Below, in pieces: positions 1 through 6,406 of a stretch of DNA of 10,525 nt (positions are counted from its first letter, which is position 1; each line of letters opens with the position of its first letter). The position numbers were made by a program, and so were the translations under genes. The notes beneath the pieces are model-generated. The model did no database searches. It worked only from the letters and a program-made list of their open reading frames with translations, and was not told the DNA's origin. Source of the stretch: Bacteroidales bacterium (GTDB taxonomy: Bacteria > Bacteroidota > Bacteroidia > Bacteroidales > JAADGE01); assembly GCA_024762915.1 (NCBI GenBank), contig JANTGL010000073.1, positions 1 to 10,525 on the forward strand, in the 5' to 3' direction.

Positions 1-470
1 TTTATTCATCTGAAAGCAAAAACGATATGAGTTTTGAAAAAGCAAAAGAACTGGCTGATAAATTTGCCGAACAAGAAGGTCGCCGACCGCGAATTATAAT
101 TGCCAAAATGGGACAAGACGGACACGACCGCGGTGCAAAAGTTGTTTCAACCGGCTATGCCGACATCGGTTTTGACGTTGACATAGGTCCCTTGTTTCAA
201 ACACCTGCAGAAGCTGCCAAGCAAGCCGTCGAAAATGATGTTCATGTACTTGGGGTATCAAGTTTGGCTGCCGGACACAAAACTTTGGTTCCGCAAGTTA
301 TTGAAGAACTTAAAAAACTCGGACGCGAAGATATTATGGTTATCGTCGGCGGTGTTATTCCCCATCAGGATTATCAATTTTTGTATGATGCCGGTGTGGT
401 TGGCATTTTCGGACCGGGAACATCTGTTTCGGAAGCGGCTGTTCAAATTTTGGAAATATTGTTGGATTAG
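1..470 (+). CDS. methylmalonyl-CoA mutase large (catalytic) subunit, C-terminal cobalamin-binding domain (5' partial)
   Basis: Adenosylcobalamin-dependent isomerase that interconverts (R)-methylmalonyl-CoA and succinyl-CoA in propionate metabolism; cytosolic. Only the end of the gene is here. A 147-residue ORF starts at ATG 27, but the frame is open to base 3 and reads YSSESKND before that Met. This matches the linker ahead of the cobalamin domain in this family, so Met27 is internal and the gene enters from the left edge. Counting from that Met, the cobalamin motif is DGHDRG at residues 31-36, with His33 (codon 123-125) the expected lower cobalt ligand. The later signatures SSLAAGH, GGVIP and FGPGT complete the Rossmann-like B12 fold. 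GRRPRI before the motif and FQTP after the first strand are typical of the large, active subunit rather than of an isolated B12 protein. The full family protein is about 700 residues, so roughly four fifths lies outside the window. Some Bacteroidota use the symbols mutB or scpA; the window does not decide. Confidence 0.95.
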   Translation, partial: YSSESKNDMSFEKAKELADKFAEQEGRRPRIIIAKMGQDGHDRGAKVVSTGYADIGFDVDIGPLFQTPAEAAKQAVENDVHVLGVSSLAAGHKTLVPQVIEELKKLGREDIMVIVGGVIPHQDYQFLYDAGVVGIFGPGTSVSEAAVQILEILLD

Positions 471-517
471 TTTGATAAAATCCTTCTAAAAAAATAAAAA
501 TAAAGCAGATAATCAAT

Positions 518-2137
518 TTGAAAACATTTAATATACCAATATCTATTGTTATATTAAATATTATTTTCAAAGGATTATTCCTTTCATCTAATTCTGTTGC
601 AGGCGATGAACCCTTTAGTGTTTTTTATGCACAATCGGATATTATTTCAATTATCAAATTTCTTTCAAAAGGAAATAATCCTCCGCTTTATGAAATTTTA
701 TTACATTTTTGGATAAAACTATTTGGAATATCGGCGTTTTCAGTAAGAATTCCATCACTGATCTTTAATAGTATAACAGTTCTTTTTCTTTACAAAATCG
801 GCAATAAATATTTCAATTTAAACATTGCTTTAACGGCAAGTTTATTATTTGTTTTTTCTGATTATCAAATCATGTTTGCTCATGAAGCACGAGTATACGC
901 ACTATTGGGAATGTTAACGACAATTTCCGTATATTTATTTTTGGAATTAATTACAACAGAAAAATTAACAAAACAAAATTTAATATTTTTGATAATCTCA
1001 AACATTCTCATTATATATTCTCATTATTTTGGTTTCTTTATTATATTTTTTCAAGTACTATTTATCATTTTCAATAAGACCTTAAGAAATAAATATCTGA
1101 AACAATTACTCATTTCATTAGCGATAATTACATTGTTTTATTTACCGAATATAAACATTTTAATTAATCGTTTCATTTTTTCAACTACAAACGGAACATG
1201 GGTAAAACCTGTTTCCGGTTTGGGAAACTTACACGATGCATTATATTGGTTTTCAAATAATAACAAAATACTATATCTTTCAGTCATCCTTATTTTATAC
1301 GGAAGTCTGTTAAAATTAACTTATTTATTAAAAATTAATCGATACATAAAAACGATTTTTGTATTCGGAATAATACCGATATTCTTTTTGATAAGTGTTT
1401 CCGTTTTCTTTAGTTTGCCGTTTATATGGAGATTTACGTCTTTGTCTTTTTTTATATCTTTTTTTGTTCTTATTCTTCTTTTTATTTTCATCTTAGCATA
1501 CATTTATACGAACAAAGAACAAAATAAGTATTCCTATCTAATCGGAATTTTTATTTTACCGTTACTTATTTTTTTCAGTATTTCTTTTTTTATACCGATT
1601 TTTATAAACAGATATTTAATGTTTATTTCGATTCCGTTTTATTTAGTCATTGCAATAGCTGCAGATTTTCTTATAAAAAAACGGTATTTTTCGTATTTTT
1701 TGTCAATATTTTTAATCGTAATATACATAATTACGGTAAATCCTAATATTTCAAACAAAAGAAATGTAAAAGAAACTATTGCCAAACTAAAAGAACTGAA
1801 AACAAATAATTCAATAATTTATTTTTGTCCCAATCATTTTAAACTCAACTTTCTCTATTATTATAATATTAATTGGTTTAAAGATTTCAGCGGTATGTAT
1901 ACAGACAAAACGGACAACTGTTTACATAAAGATAATATCTATCCTATTACGGATCAAAGTCAAATAGATACAAATAAAATCAATTTGGCAGAGAAAACAT
2001 TTTATCTGGACGCAGCAGCTAACTTTTCATATCCGAACAATAACATATTTAATAAACTCAATAATATTTTATCTTTACAAAACAAATACGAGTTTTATAA
2101 AATATTTAAAATTTATGAATTTAATGCCGAAGAATAA
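518..2137 (+). CDS. GT39/PMT-like polytopic membrane glycosyltransferase
   Basis: Predicted inner-membrane glycosyltransferase of the PMT/ArnT type, which moves a sugar from a polyprenyl-phosphate donor to an acceptor on the outer face of the membrane; the acceptor cannot be read from sequence. The 539 residues begin with a short helix. The AGDEPFS motif follows, with Asp30-Glu31 in the first periplasmic loop where the catalytic acid of the GT-C fold sits, then NNPPLYEILLHFW (53-65), SVRIPS and HEARVYALL (122-130), all typical of GT39. Roughly ten more hydrophobic helices run to about residue 410, and a soluble C-terminal tail of about 130 residues faces the periplasm. The start is TTG 518: stops at 473 and 476 close the upstream region, no ATG lies between, and TTG gives the usual N-terminus. 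The gene is strikingly AT-rich compared with the genes on both sides, only partly explained by Phe/Ile codons. It lies 47 nt after the mutase and has no glycan-cluster neighbours. Confidence 0.85.
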   Translation: MKTFNIPISIVILNIIFKGLFLSSNSVAGDEPFSVFYAQSDIISIIKFLSKGNNPPLYEILLHFWIKLFGISAFSVRIPSLIFNSITVLFLYKIGNKYFNLNIALTASLLFVFSDYQIMFAHEARVYALLGMLTTISVYLFLELITTEKLTKQNLIFLIISNILIIYSHYFGFFIIFFQVLFIIFNKTLRNKYLKQLLISLAIITLFYLPNINILINRFIFSTTNGTWVKPVSGLGNLHDALYWFSNNNKILYLSVILILYGSLLKLTYLLKINRYIKTIFVFGIIPIFFLISVSVFFSLPFIWRFTSLSFFISFFVLILLFIFILAYIYTNKEQNKYSYLIGIFILPLLIFFSISFFIPIFINRYLMFISIPFYLVIAIAADFLIKKRYFSYFLSIFLIVIYIITVNPNISNKRNVKETIAKLKELKTNNSIIYFCPNHFKLNFLYYYNINWFKDFSGMYTDKTDNCLHKDNIYPITDQSQIDTNKINLAEKTFYLDAAANFSYPNNNIFNKLNNILSLQNKYEFYKIFKIYEFNAEE

Positions 2138-2216
2138 ATTGCGTTCTATCGCTATATGCATTTTTATTTTGTATATTGCCATTACGGCAGCAAATAACAA
2201 TCGGAATAATATTTGA
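2115..2216 (+). CDS. possible 33-residue single-helix membrane peptide overlapping the glycosyltransferase end
   Basis: A short frame begins at ATG 2115 (or ATG 2124), overlaps the last 23 nt of the glycosyltransferase in a different frame and stops at TGA 2214. The peptide has a basic start (MPKNKLR), about 15 hydrophobic residues (IAICIFILYIAITAA) and an Asn-rich tail. That is the shape of a small membrane peptide or a bare signal anchor, and the overlap would permit translational coupling. I recognise no family. AT-rich DNA gives such hydrophobic frames by chance, and it could equally be the remnant of a lost downstream gene. Low confidence that it is expressed. Confidence 0.2.
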   Translation: MNLMPKNKLRSIAICIFILYIAITAANNNRNNI

Positions 2217-2246
2217 TACATTTTATGTGAAAAAAAATGCAAAATC

Positions 2247-2277
2247 TATGCTATCTTAATATTATTTATTTTATTTG
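2247..2277 (+). promoter_or_regulatory. possible panD promoter, Bacteroidetes type
   Basis: TATG (2247-2250), 19 bases, then TTTATTTG (2270-2277). Each box has one mismatch to the Bacteroidetes consensus TTTG / TAnnTTTG, with the same 19-base spacing as the better promoters at 7670 and 5688. The panD ATG follows 17 nt later. The stretch is very AT-rich, so a chance match is possible. Confidence 0.35.
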
Positions 2278-2294
2278 CAAAAAATTCACGACTA

Positions 2295-2648
2295 ATGACC
2301 ATACAAGTCTTAAAATCTAAAATTCACAGAGTAACCGTAACCGGTGCAGACTTGAATTATGTAGGCAGTATCACCATTGACGAAACATTAATGGAAGCCG
2401 CCAACATCATCGAAGGCGAAAAAGTCCAAATTGTTAATAACAACAACGGCGAACGCATTGAAACTTATGTTATTAAAGGTGAAAGAAATTCCGGAAAGAT
2501 TGAACTTAACGGAGCAGCGGCACGCAGAGTGATGCCGGGTGATGTTATCATCATTTTCTCTTATGCTTTTATGGATTTTGAAGAAGCCAAAACCTTCAAA
2601 CCTTGGGTGGTATTTCCGGATACCGAAACCAATCAAATTCTTGATTAA
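2295..2648 (+). CDS. panD: aspartate 1-decarboxylase (pyruvoyl enzyme precursor)
   Basis: Converts L-aspartate to beta-alanine for pantothenate and coenzyme A synthesis; cytosolic tetramer, made as a proenzyme that cleaves itself. The cleavage site is visible as Tyr22-Val-Gly24-Ser25; cutting between Gly24 and Ser25 turns Ser25 into the pyruvoyl cofactor. Residues known from the E. coli enzyme are at the same numbers here: Lys9, His11, Arg54, Thr57, Tyr58 and Asn72, the last within NGAAARRV. The length of 117 residues is slightly short of the usual 120-130 because the C-terminal tail is trimmed; no core element is missing. The start at ATG 2295 is fixed by the conserved N-terminus (KSKIHRVTVTGADLNYVGS). 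panC, the usual partner, is not in the window. A strong terminator follows 25 nt after the stop, so panD looks like a single-gene unit or the end of a transcript. Confidence 0.97.
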   Translation: MTIQVLKSKIHRVTVTGADLNYVGSITIDETLMEAANIIEGEKVQIVNNNNGERIETYVIKGERNSGKIELNGAAARRVMPGDVIIIFSYAFMDFEEAKTFKPWVVFPDTETNQILD

Positions 2649-2673
2649 ACGAATTTTGTTTATAAAAACTTTC

Positions 2674-2716
2674 AAAGCACTTCTTTTCGAGAGGTGCTTT
2701 TTATTTTATTTTTTAT
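2674..2716 (+). terminator. Rho-independent terminator after panD
   Basis: AAAGCACTTCT (2674-2684) pairs with AGAGGTGCTTT (2690-2700) through 11 base pairs, one of them G-U, around a 5-base loop (2685-2689). A T-rich tract follows to about 2715. It separates panD from the next gene. Confidence 0.88.
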
Positions 2717-2723
2717 AATTTTG
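2716..2723 (+). promoter_or_regulatory. possible -7 box for the DUF5683-like/radA pair
   Basis: TAATTTTG matches the Bacteroidetes -7 consensus TAnnTTTG exactly and lies 22 nt before the ATG at 2746, directly after the panD terminator. The -33 position falls in the terminator stem and reads GGTG rather than TTTG, so support is partial. Confidence 0.35.
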
Positions 2724-2745
2724 AAAAAATTAAAATAATATACCT

Positions 2746-3336
2746 ATGAAAAATCTCTTTAAAATTTTTATTCTTACTTTCATTTTTTTATCTGTACATA
2801 AAATATCTGACGCACAAGACATAGACCTCTTTAACAAGCATAAAAACGACAATTTTGATATGCCTGAAATTATCGGTAAAATGTCTTTTCAAGAATATCA
2901 ACTCTTATCGCGTGATTTGAGAATGAAACACATGCTTTATGCTATGGTCGTTCCGGGTTTCACACATTTTTATGCGCAGGAAAACAAACTCGGCTATTCA
3001 ATGTTGGCAACCCGAGTTATCGGATACGGCGGATTAGGATATGTTTGGCTGAAAAATAAAGATCGAATTACCTTTAAAGATTTGTTACTTACACAATTTA
3101 ACCGAAATATTTTTCCGGAAGAAGAAAGAAATAAATACTCTGCAATTACCGGCATTTCTTTAGCATTTATATTCGGAAGTTATCTTTTTGATTGGATCCA
3201 CGGACAATATCGGCTTGAAAAAAAACAAGAAGAAATTCGATTTAAATTCAGTCCTCGTTTAATTTCAGGAAACTTTCATTCAAAAAACACTTTTATGCAA
3301 ACCGTTCCCGCAATCGGAATCTCAATAAACTTTTAA
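2746..3336 (+). CDS. exported DUF5683-like protein upstream of radA
   Basis: Unknown function. Residues 1-23 form a signal peptide: basic start, hydrophobic core FKIFILTFIFLSV, likely cleavage after SDA before QDID. The mature protein has two moderately hydrophobic stretches. One, KHMLYAMVVPGFTHFYAQENKLGYSM (61-86), carries the pattern of a pro-gly turn followed by an aromatic, then a lysine-gly turn, that recalls DUF5683 proteins of Bacteroidota. The other is around 133-150 (AITGISLAFIFGSYLFDW). The C-terminus ends in ...GISINF with a terminal Phe, a feature common in outer-membrane-associated proteins, but no beta-barrel is evident at this length (196 aa). The stop is 2 nt from the radA start, so the two are almost certainly cotranscribed and probably translationally coupled; the pairing does not by itself imply a DNA-repair role. 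The family assignment is by pattern, not by search. Confidence 0.75.
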   Translation: MKNLFKIFILTFIFLSVHKISDAQDIDLFNKHKNDNFDMPEIIGKMSFQEYQLLSRDLRMKHMLYAMVVPGFTHFYAQENKLGYSMLATRVIGYGGLGYVWLKNKDRITFKDLLLTQFNRNIFPEEERNKYSAITGISLAFIFGSYLFDWIHGQYRLEKKQEEIRFKFSPRLISGNFHSKNTFMQTVPAIGISINF

Positions 3337-3338
3337 AA

Positions 3339-4703
3339 ATGGCAAAGATTAAAACCGTTTATGTCTGCAGCAATTGCGGAAATAAAGTTGCAAAATGGGT
3401 CGGGCAATGCTCCGCCTGCGGCGAATGGAATACGTTTGAAGAAGAAATTGAACAAAAAGAAACCGGTTCATCTTATAAACCGGCAAAAAAAATTGTATCA
3501 AAACCGAAACTGATTAAAGATATCACCTACGAAAAAGAACAACGCATTAATACTTTAAATAATGAATTCAACAGAGTTCTGGGCGGCGGTTTAGTTCTCG
3601 GCTCAATTGTTTTAATAGGCGGCGAACCCGGTATAGGAAAATCGACACTGGCATTGCAGGTTGCCGCTCGATTGCAAAAATATAAAACCCTCTATGTTTC
3701 GGGTGAAGAAAGTTTGCAACAAATAAAACTACGTGCCGAACGCGTTTCGGAAGAATACAACACATGTTTTATTTTATCGGAAACTCGAATGGAAAATATT
3801 TTACTTCATTCAGAAGAATTAAATCCCGATATCATAGTGATTGACTCGATACAAACCGTTCATACCGAAAGAAGCGATTCGTCACCGGGCAGCGTTTCTC
3901 AAATCAGAGAATGCACAACGGAGATTTTAAAATATGCCAAAGAAAACGGAAAACCGGTTATTTTAATCGGACACATTAATAAAGAAGGCAGTTTGGCGGG
4001 CCCAAAAGTTCTGGAACACATTGTCGATACGGTCTTACAATTTGAAGGCGACCGAAATCATATTTACAGAATTTTGCGCGCATCAAAAAATCGTTTCGGT
4101 TCAACCAATGAAATCGGTATTTTTGAAATGCAGAGTTCCGGATTACGTGAAGTTACAAATCCTTCGGAGCTTTTATTATCGCAAAACGAAGAAGCGACAA
4201 GCGGTGTTTCCGTATCGGCAACCATCGAAGGTGCTCGTCCGTTTTTAATTGAGATACAAGCACTTGTAAGCACCGCGGCTTACGGCAATCCGCAACGCAG
4301 TTCTACCGGTTTCGATATCCGAAGATTAAATATGTTACTTGCCGTTTTGGAAAAACGTGCCGGCTTTCGCCTCACACAAAAAGATGTTTTCCTGAATGTT
4401 GCCGGCGGCATTAAAATTGACGACCCTGCCGGAGATTTAGCAGTCATTTGTTCGGTTTTGTCTTCCGATATTGATATTGCTTTGCCGAAAGATACTTGTT
4501 TTGCGGGTGAAGTCGGTTTATCCGGAGAAATTCGCCCCGTAACACGTATTGAGCAACGTATAAGCGAAGCCGAAAAACTCGGATTTAAACGTATATTTAT
4601 TTCGCGTTACAACACTAAAGGCATTGATATTTCAAAATTTAAAATCAATATCCTCGGTGCGGGAAAAGTGGAAGAAGTTTTCAGAAATTTATTAAAAAAA
4701 TAG
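3339..4703 (+). CDS. radA: DNA repair protein RadA (Sms), branch-migration ATPase
   Basis: Cytosolic, RecA-related ATPase and DnaB-like helicase that drives branch migration during homologous recombination and repair. Domains in order: an N-terminal zinc finger with Cys10, Cys13, Cys24 and Cys27 (CxxC...CSAC); the RecA-like core with Walker A GEPGIGKST (95-103) and a Walker B strand DIIVIDSIQT; the RadA-specific KNRFG motif (250-254), which replaces part of RecA's DNA-binding function; and a C-terminal Lon-protease-like domain ending AGEVGLSGEIRPVTRIEQRI, without protease activity in this family. At 454 residues it is full length, and no key residue is missing. The start ATG 3339 lies two bases after the preceding stop, and the protein begins right at the zinc finger as usual. 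It faces the minus-strand SH3b gene with only three bases between the two stop codons. Confidence 0.98.
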   Translation: MAKIKTVYVCSNCGNKVAKWVGQCSACGEWNTFEEEIEQKETGSSYKPAKKIVSKPKLIKDITYEKEQRINTLNNEFNRVLGGGLVLGSIVLIGGEPGIGKSTLALQVAARLQKYKTLYVSGEESLQQIKLRAERVSEEYNTCFILSETRMENILLHSEELNPDIIVIDSIQTVHTERSDSSPGSVSQIRECTTEILKYAKENGKPVILIGHINKEGSLAGPKVLEHIVDTVLQFEGDRNHIYRILRASKNRFGSTNEIGIFEMQSSGLREVTNPSELLLSQNEEATSGVSVSATIEGARPFLIEIQALVSTAAYGNPQRSSTGFDIRRLNMLLAVLEKRAGFRLTQKDVFLNVAGGIKIDDPAGDLAVICSVLSSDIDIALPKDTCFAGEVGLSGEIRPVTRIEQRISEAEKLGFKRIFISRYNTKGIDISKFKINILGAGKVEEVFRNLLKK

Positions 4704-4718
4704 AATTTATTCTTTTTT
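4694..4718. terminator. possible bidirectional terminator between convergent stops
   Basis: An A-run (4694-4700) and a T-run (4713-4718) flank a small hairpin: A-G-A-A at 4702-4705 pairs with T-T-C-T at 4710-4713 around loop TTTA. The stem then extends through A/T pairs with one T-T mismatch. It overlaps both stop codons and gives a U-tract in either direction. It has only one G-C pair, so it would be weak. Confidence 0.35.
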
Positions 4719-5624
4719 AATTTCTTGCGGAAAATAATCAAAATCTCTGCCGTTATAAATCATTAACGTATCAATATCTTCAAAAGTTTTGGCTCGGTTG
4801 GTTCCGATTAAAATTCCGTCAGTTTCTATTCGTTGCAAACTGTCGTTAATAATCATTTTTCTGCGTTTCGGTATATTTTTAACAAATAAATAATTTTCAT
4901 CCAAATCCCTGGAATCTAATAAATTACCGTATTTCCCGGCAACATAAGTATTAATTTCCAAAATAATTAATTTCCGTTTTCCGGTTTTAATATTTGTTAA
5001 AATAAAAGCAGCATCTCTGTTTTTATCACCGTTATAATCGCCGTAGCAAAATGAATTAAATTCAGATTTTGAAGGTTCGGCAAAAATTTGCCACATTTCT
5101 TTATCAGCATCTTTTCCGTACAGTTTTTCACGTTCACTTTTCGGAATTTTGGAAGTATAATTATTAGCTTTCAGATAATTCGAAATCGCTTTTCGATATT
5201 TTGTTGATGCAATTAATTTTTTCGCATTATCATTACCGTACATTCCTTCAATCGTATAAAATGTTTCGGGTAATACCAAGTATTCAAAAGACATATATCC
5301 CTTTTTATCTCCTACAGAAACTTCTGCCCAGTTATTTTCAAATACATCATATACTTGAACTTCCGTACCGAAAGGATAAGACCCTATAACATAAGAATTT
5401 TTAACTTTATCGGACCTAATATTCAAATTTTCACTGATTGTCATCATTGTTTCGGACGAAAAATCTTTTTGAATTACTTTTACCAAAGGTCCTAAAAGTA
5501 AATAGACAATGAAAAGAAACGGGATTATTCCGAAAAACAAACCGCTTATAAACAGGGCTTTTTGTTTTAAGGTAGTTTCTTTCGGGGTATCTTTTGTATT
5601 TTTAAATTTATCAAATAACTTCAT
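4707..5624 (-). CDS. membrane-anchored SH3b-domain protein with a calcium-loop-like repeat motif
   Basis: Function unknown. With the start at ATG 5624 the protein has 305 residues. These are a short Lys/Thr-rich cytoplasmic segment, one membrane helix (about 23-44, ALFISGLFFGIIPFLFIVYLLL), and a bacterial SH3 domain (about 62-117). The SH3 domain has NLNIRS, then GTEVQVYDVFENNWAEVS and GYMSFEYL, the standard strands of this wall- or peptide-binding fold. A C-terminal region carries GDYNGDKNRDAAF (195-207), an Asp/Asn ladder (Asp196, Asn198, Asp200, Asn202, Asp204) like the calcium loop of FG-GAP/VCBS repeats. Topology places the SH3b domain outside the inner membrane. The frame stays open to GTG 5657, adding 11 residues. 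I reject that start because GTG touches the -7 box at 5658-5665, which puts the transcription start at or after it; MKLFDKF is a better beginning. The gene is convergent with radA and divergent from the DUF4919 gene. Confidence 0.8.
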   Translation of the reverse strand: MKLFDKFKNTKDTPKETTLKQKALFISGLFFGIIPFLFIVYLLLGPLVKVIQKDFSSETMMTISENLNIRSDKVKNSYVIGSYPFGTEVQVYDVFENNWAEVSVGDKKGYMSFEYLVLPETFYTIEGMYGNDNAKKLIASTKYRKAISNYLKANNYTSKIPKSEREKLYGKDADKEMWQIFAEPSKSEFNSFCYGDYNGDKNRDAAFILTNIKTGKRKLIILEINTYVAGKYGNLLDSRDLDENYLFVKNIPKRRKMIINDSLQRIETDGILIGTNRAKTFEDIDTLMIYNGRDFDYFPQEIKKE

Positions 5625-5643
5625 CGTAATATAAAATTTATGG

Positions 5644-5665
5644 TAACTTTGTTTCACCGAAGTTA
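5644..5665. repeat. inverted repeat joining opposed -7 boxes in the divergent intergenic region
   Basis: TAACTTTG (5644-5651, plus strand), six bases, then CGAAGTTA (5658-5665), whose complement is the minus-strand -7 box. The arms match at 7 of 8 positions. The plus-strand box fits TAnnTTTG perfectly and is 61 nt before ATG 5713, but I find no TTTG at the -33 distance. It may be a weak plus promoter or an operator for the minus gene. Confidence 0.45.
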
Positions 5666-5688
5666 TGAATTAAATTTATAATGTCAAA
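5658..5688 (-). promoter_or_regulatory. promoter of the SH3b gene
   Basis: On the minus strand TTTG (5688-5685), exactly 19 bases, then TAACTTCG (5665-5658). One mismatch to the Bacteroidetes -7 consensus TAnnTTTG, with a perfect -33 box. It lies 33 nt before ATG 5624 and excludes GTG 5657 as a start. Confidence 0.6.
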
Positions 5689-5712
5689 AAAATAATTAAT
5701 AAACTTCAAAGC

Positions 5713-6393
5713 ATGAAACATCAAATCTTATTTTTATTCATTATAATTCCCGGTTTAATTTTTTCACAATCAATTAAATTTGAAAAGCCGAATTACAAAA
5801 AAATCGAAAAAGAAATTTCACAAGAAGAAAGTAATTTTTATTATAAATCACTTTTTGAAAGATATCAAAACGGTGATACGACTCTTAATTTACAAGAAAA
5901 AAGACATTTATATTACGGCGAAATTTTTCAAGACAATTATTCGCCCTTCGGTACTTCCGACTACACTGACAGTATTAACATTGTACTGAATAACAACACA
6001 TTAACCGATACGGATTACCAAAACATCATTCGGTTTTCCGATTTGATTCTTCTTAATAATCCGTTTGATCTGCAAGCCCTGAATTATGCATTGTTTGCCT
6101 GTGATAAAAGCGGGCAAAAAGACCTTTCGGACAAAAAATATGCTCAAATGAATGTTATTTTCGATGCTGTATTAAGTTCGGGAGACGGATTAAAAAAAGA
6201 ATCTGCTTTTTATGTTATATACATTAGCCATGAATATGCCGTTTTAAACATTCTCGGATTTGAATTCGCAGGTCAACAAAGCTTAATTGAACATTATGAT
6301 TTTTTAAAAGTCAATAATAATAAATATCATATTGAAGGCTTTTATTTTGATGTGAGTCCGAGCTTAAATCATTTAAATGAAATTTATAAATAA
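5713..6393 (+). CDS. exported DUF4919 family protein
   Basis: Unknown biochemical function; the family is found mainly in Bacteroidota. Residues 1-18 (MKHQILFLFIIIPGLIFS) form a signal peptide with likely cleavage before QSIKF, so the protein should be periplasmic or surface-exposed. There is no lipobox cysteine. Family signatures are a conserved early YYKSLFERYQNGDTTLNLQEKRHLYYGE (43-70), DNYSPFG (74-80), NNPFDLQALNYA (115-126), SSGDGL (155-160), ISHEYAVLNILGF (171-183) and YDFLKVNNNKYHIEGFYFDV (195-214). The central part is helical and tetratricopeptide-like. The length of 226 is normal. The gene ends 13 nt before the phosphatase gene on the same strand, so the pair is probably one operon; whether the products work together is inference. 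Confidence 0.85.
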   Translation: MKHQILFLFIIIPGLIFSQSIKFEKPNYKKIEKEISQEESNFYYKSLFERYQNGDTTLNLQEKRHLYYGEIFQDNYSPFGTSDYTDSINIVLNNNTLTDTDYQNIIRFSDLILLNNPFDLQALNYALFACDKSGQKDLSDKKYAQMNVIFDAVLSSGDGLKKESAFYVIYISHEYAVLNILGFEFAGQQSLIEHYDFLKVNNNKYHIEGFYFDVSPSLNHLNEIYK

Positions 6394-6406
6394 ATAAACG
6401 TAAAAG

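Noticed and set aside
513..520. TCAATTTG as a -7 box that would exclude the TTG start of the glycosyltransferase
   Set aside because: One mismatch in the key A and no TTTG 19-21 bases upstream; no alternative start codon gives a plausible N-terminus.
2388..2675. 95-residue minus-strand frame over panD
   Set aside because: Shadow of panD, whose catalytic residues are all in place on the plus strand.
4021..4273. Frames of about 70 residues on both strands inside radA
   Set aside because: They lie within the conserved KNRFG and Lon-like region of radA and have no features of their own.
5625..5657. GTG 5657 as start of the SH3b gene
   Set aside because: It touches the -7 promoter box on the same strand, so it would lie at or before the transcription start; ATG 5624 is preferred.
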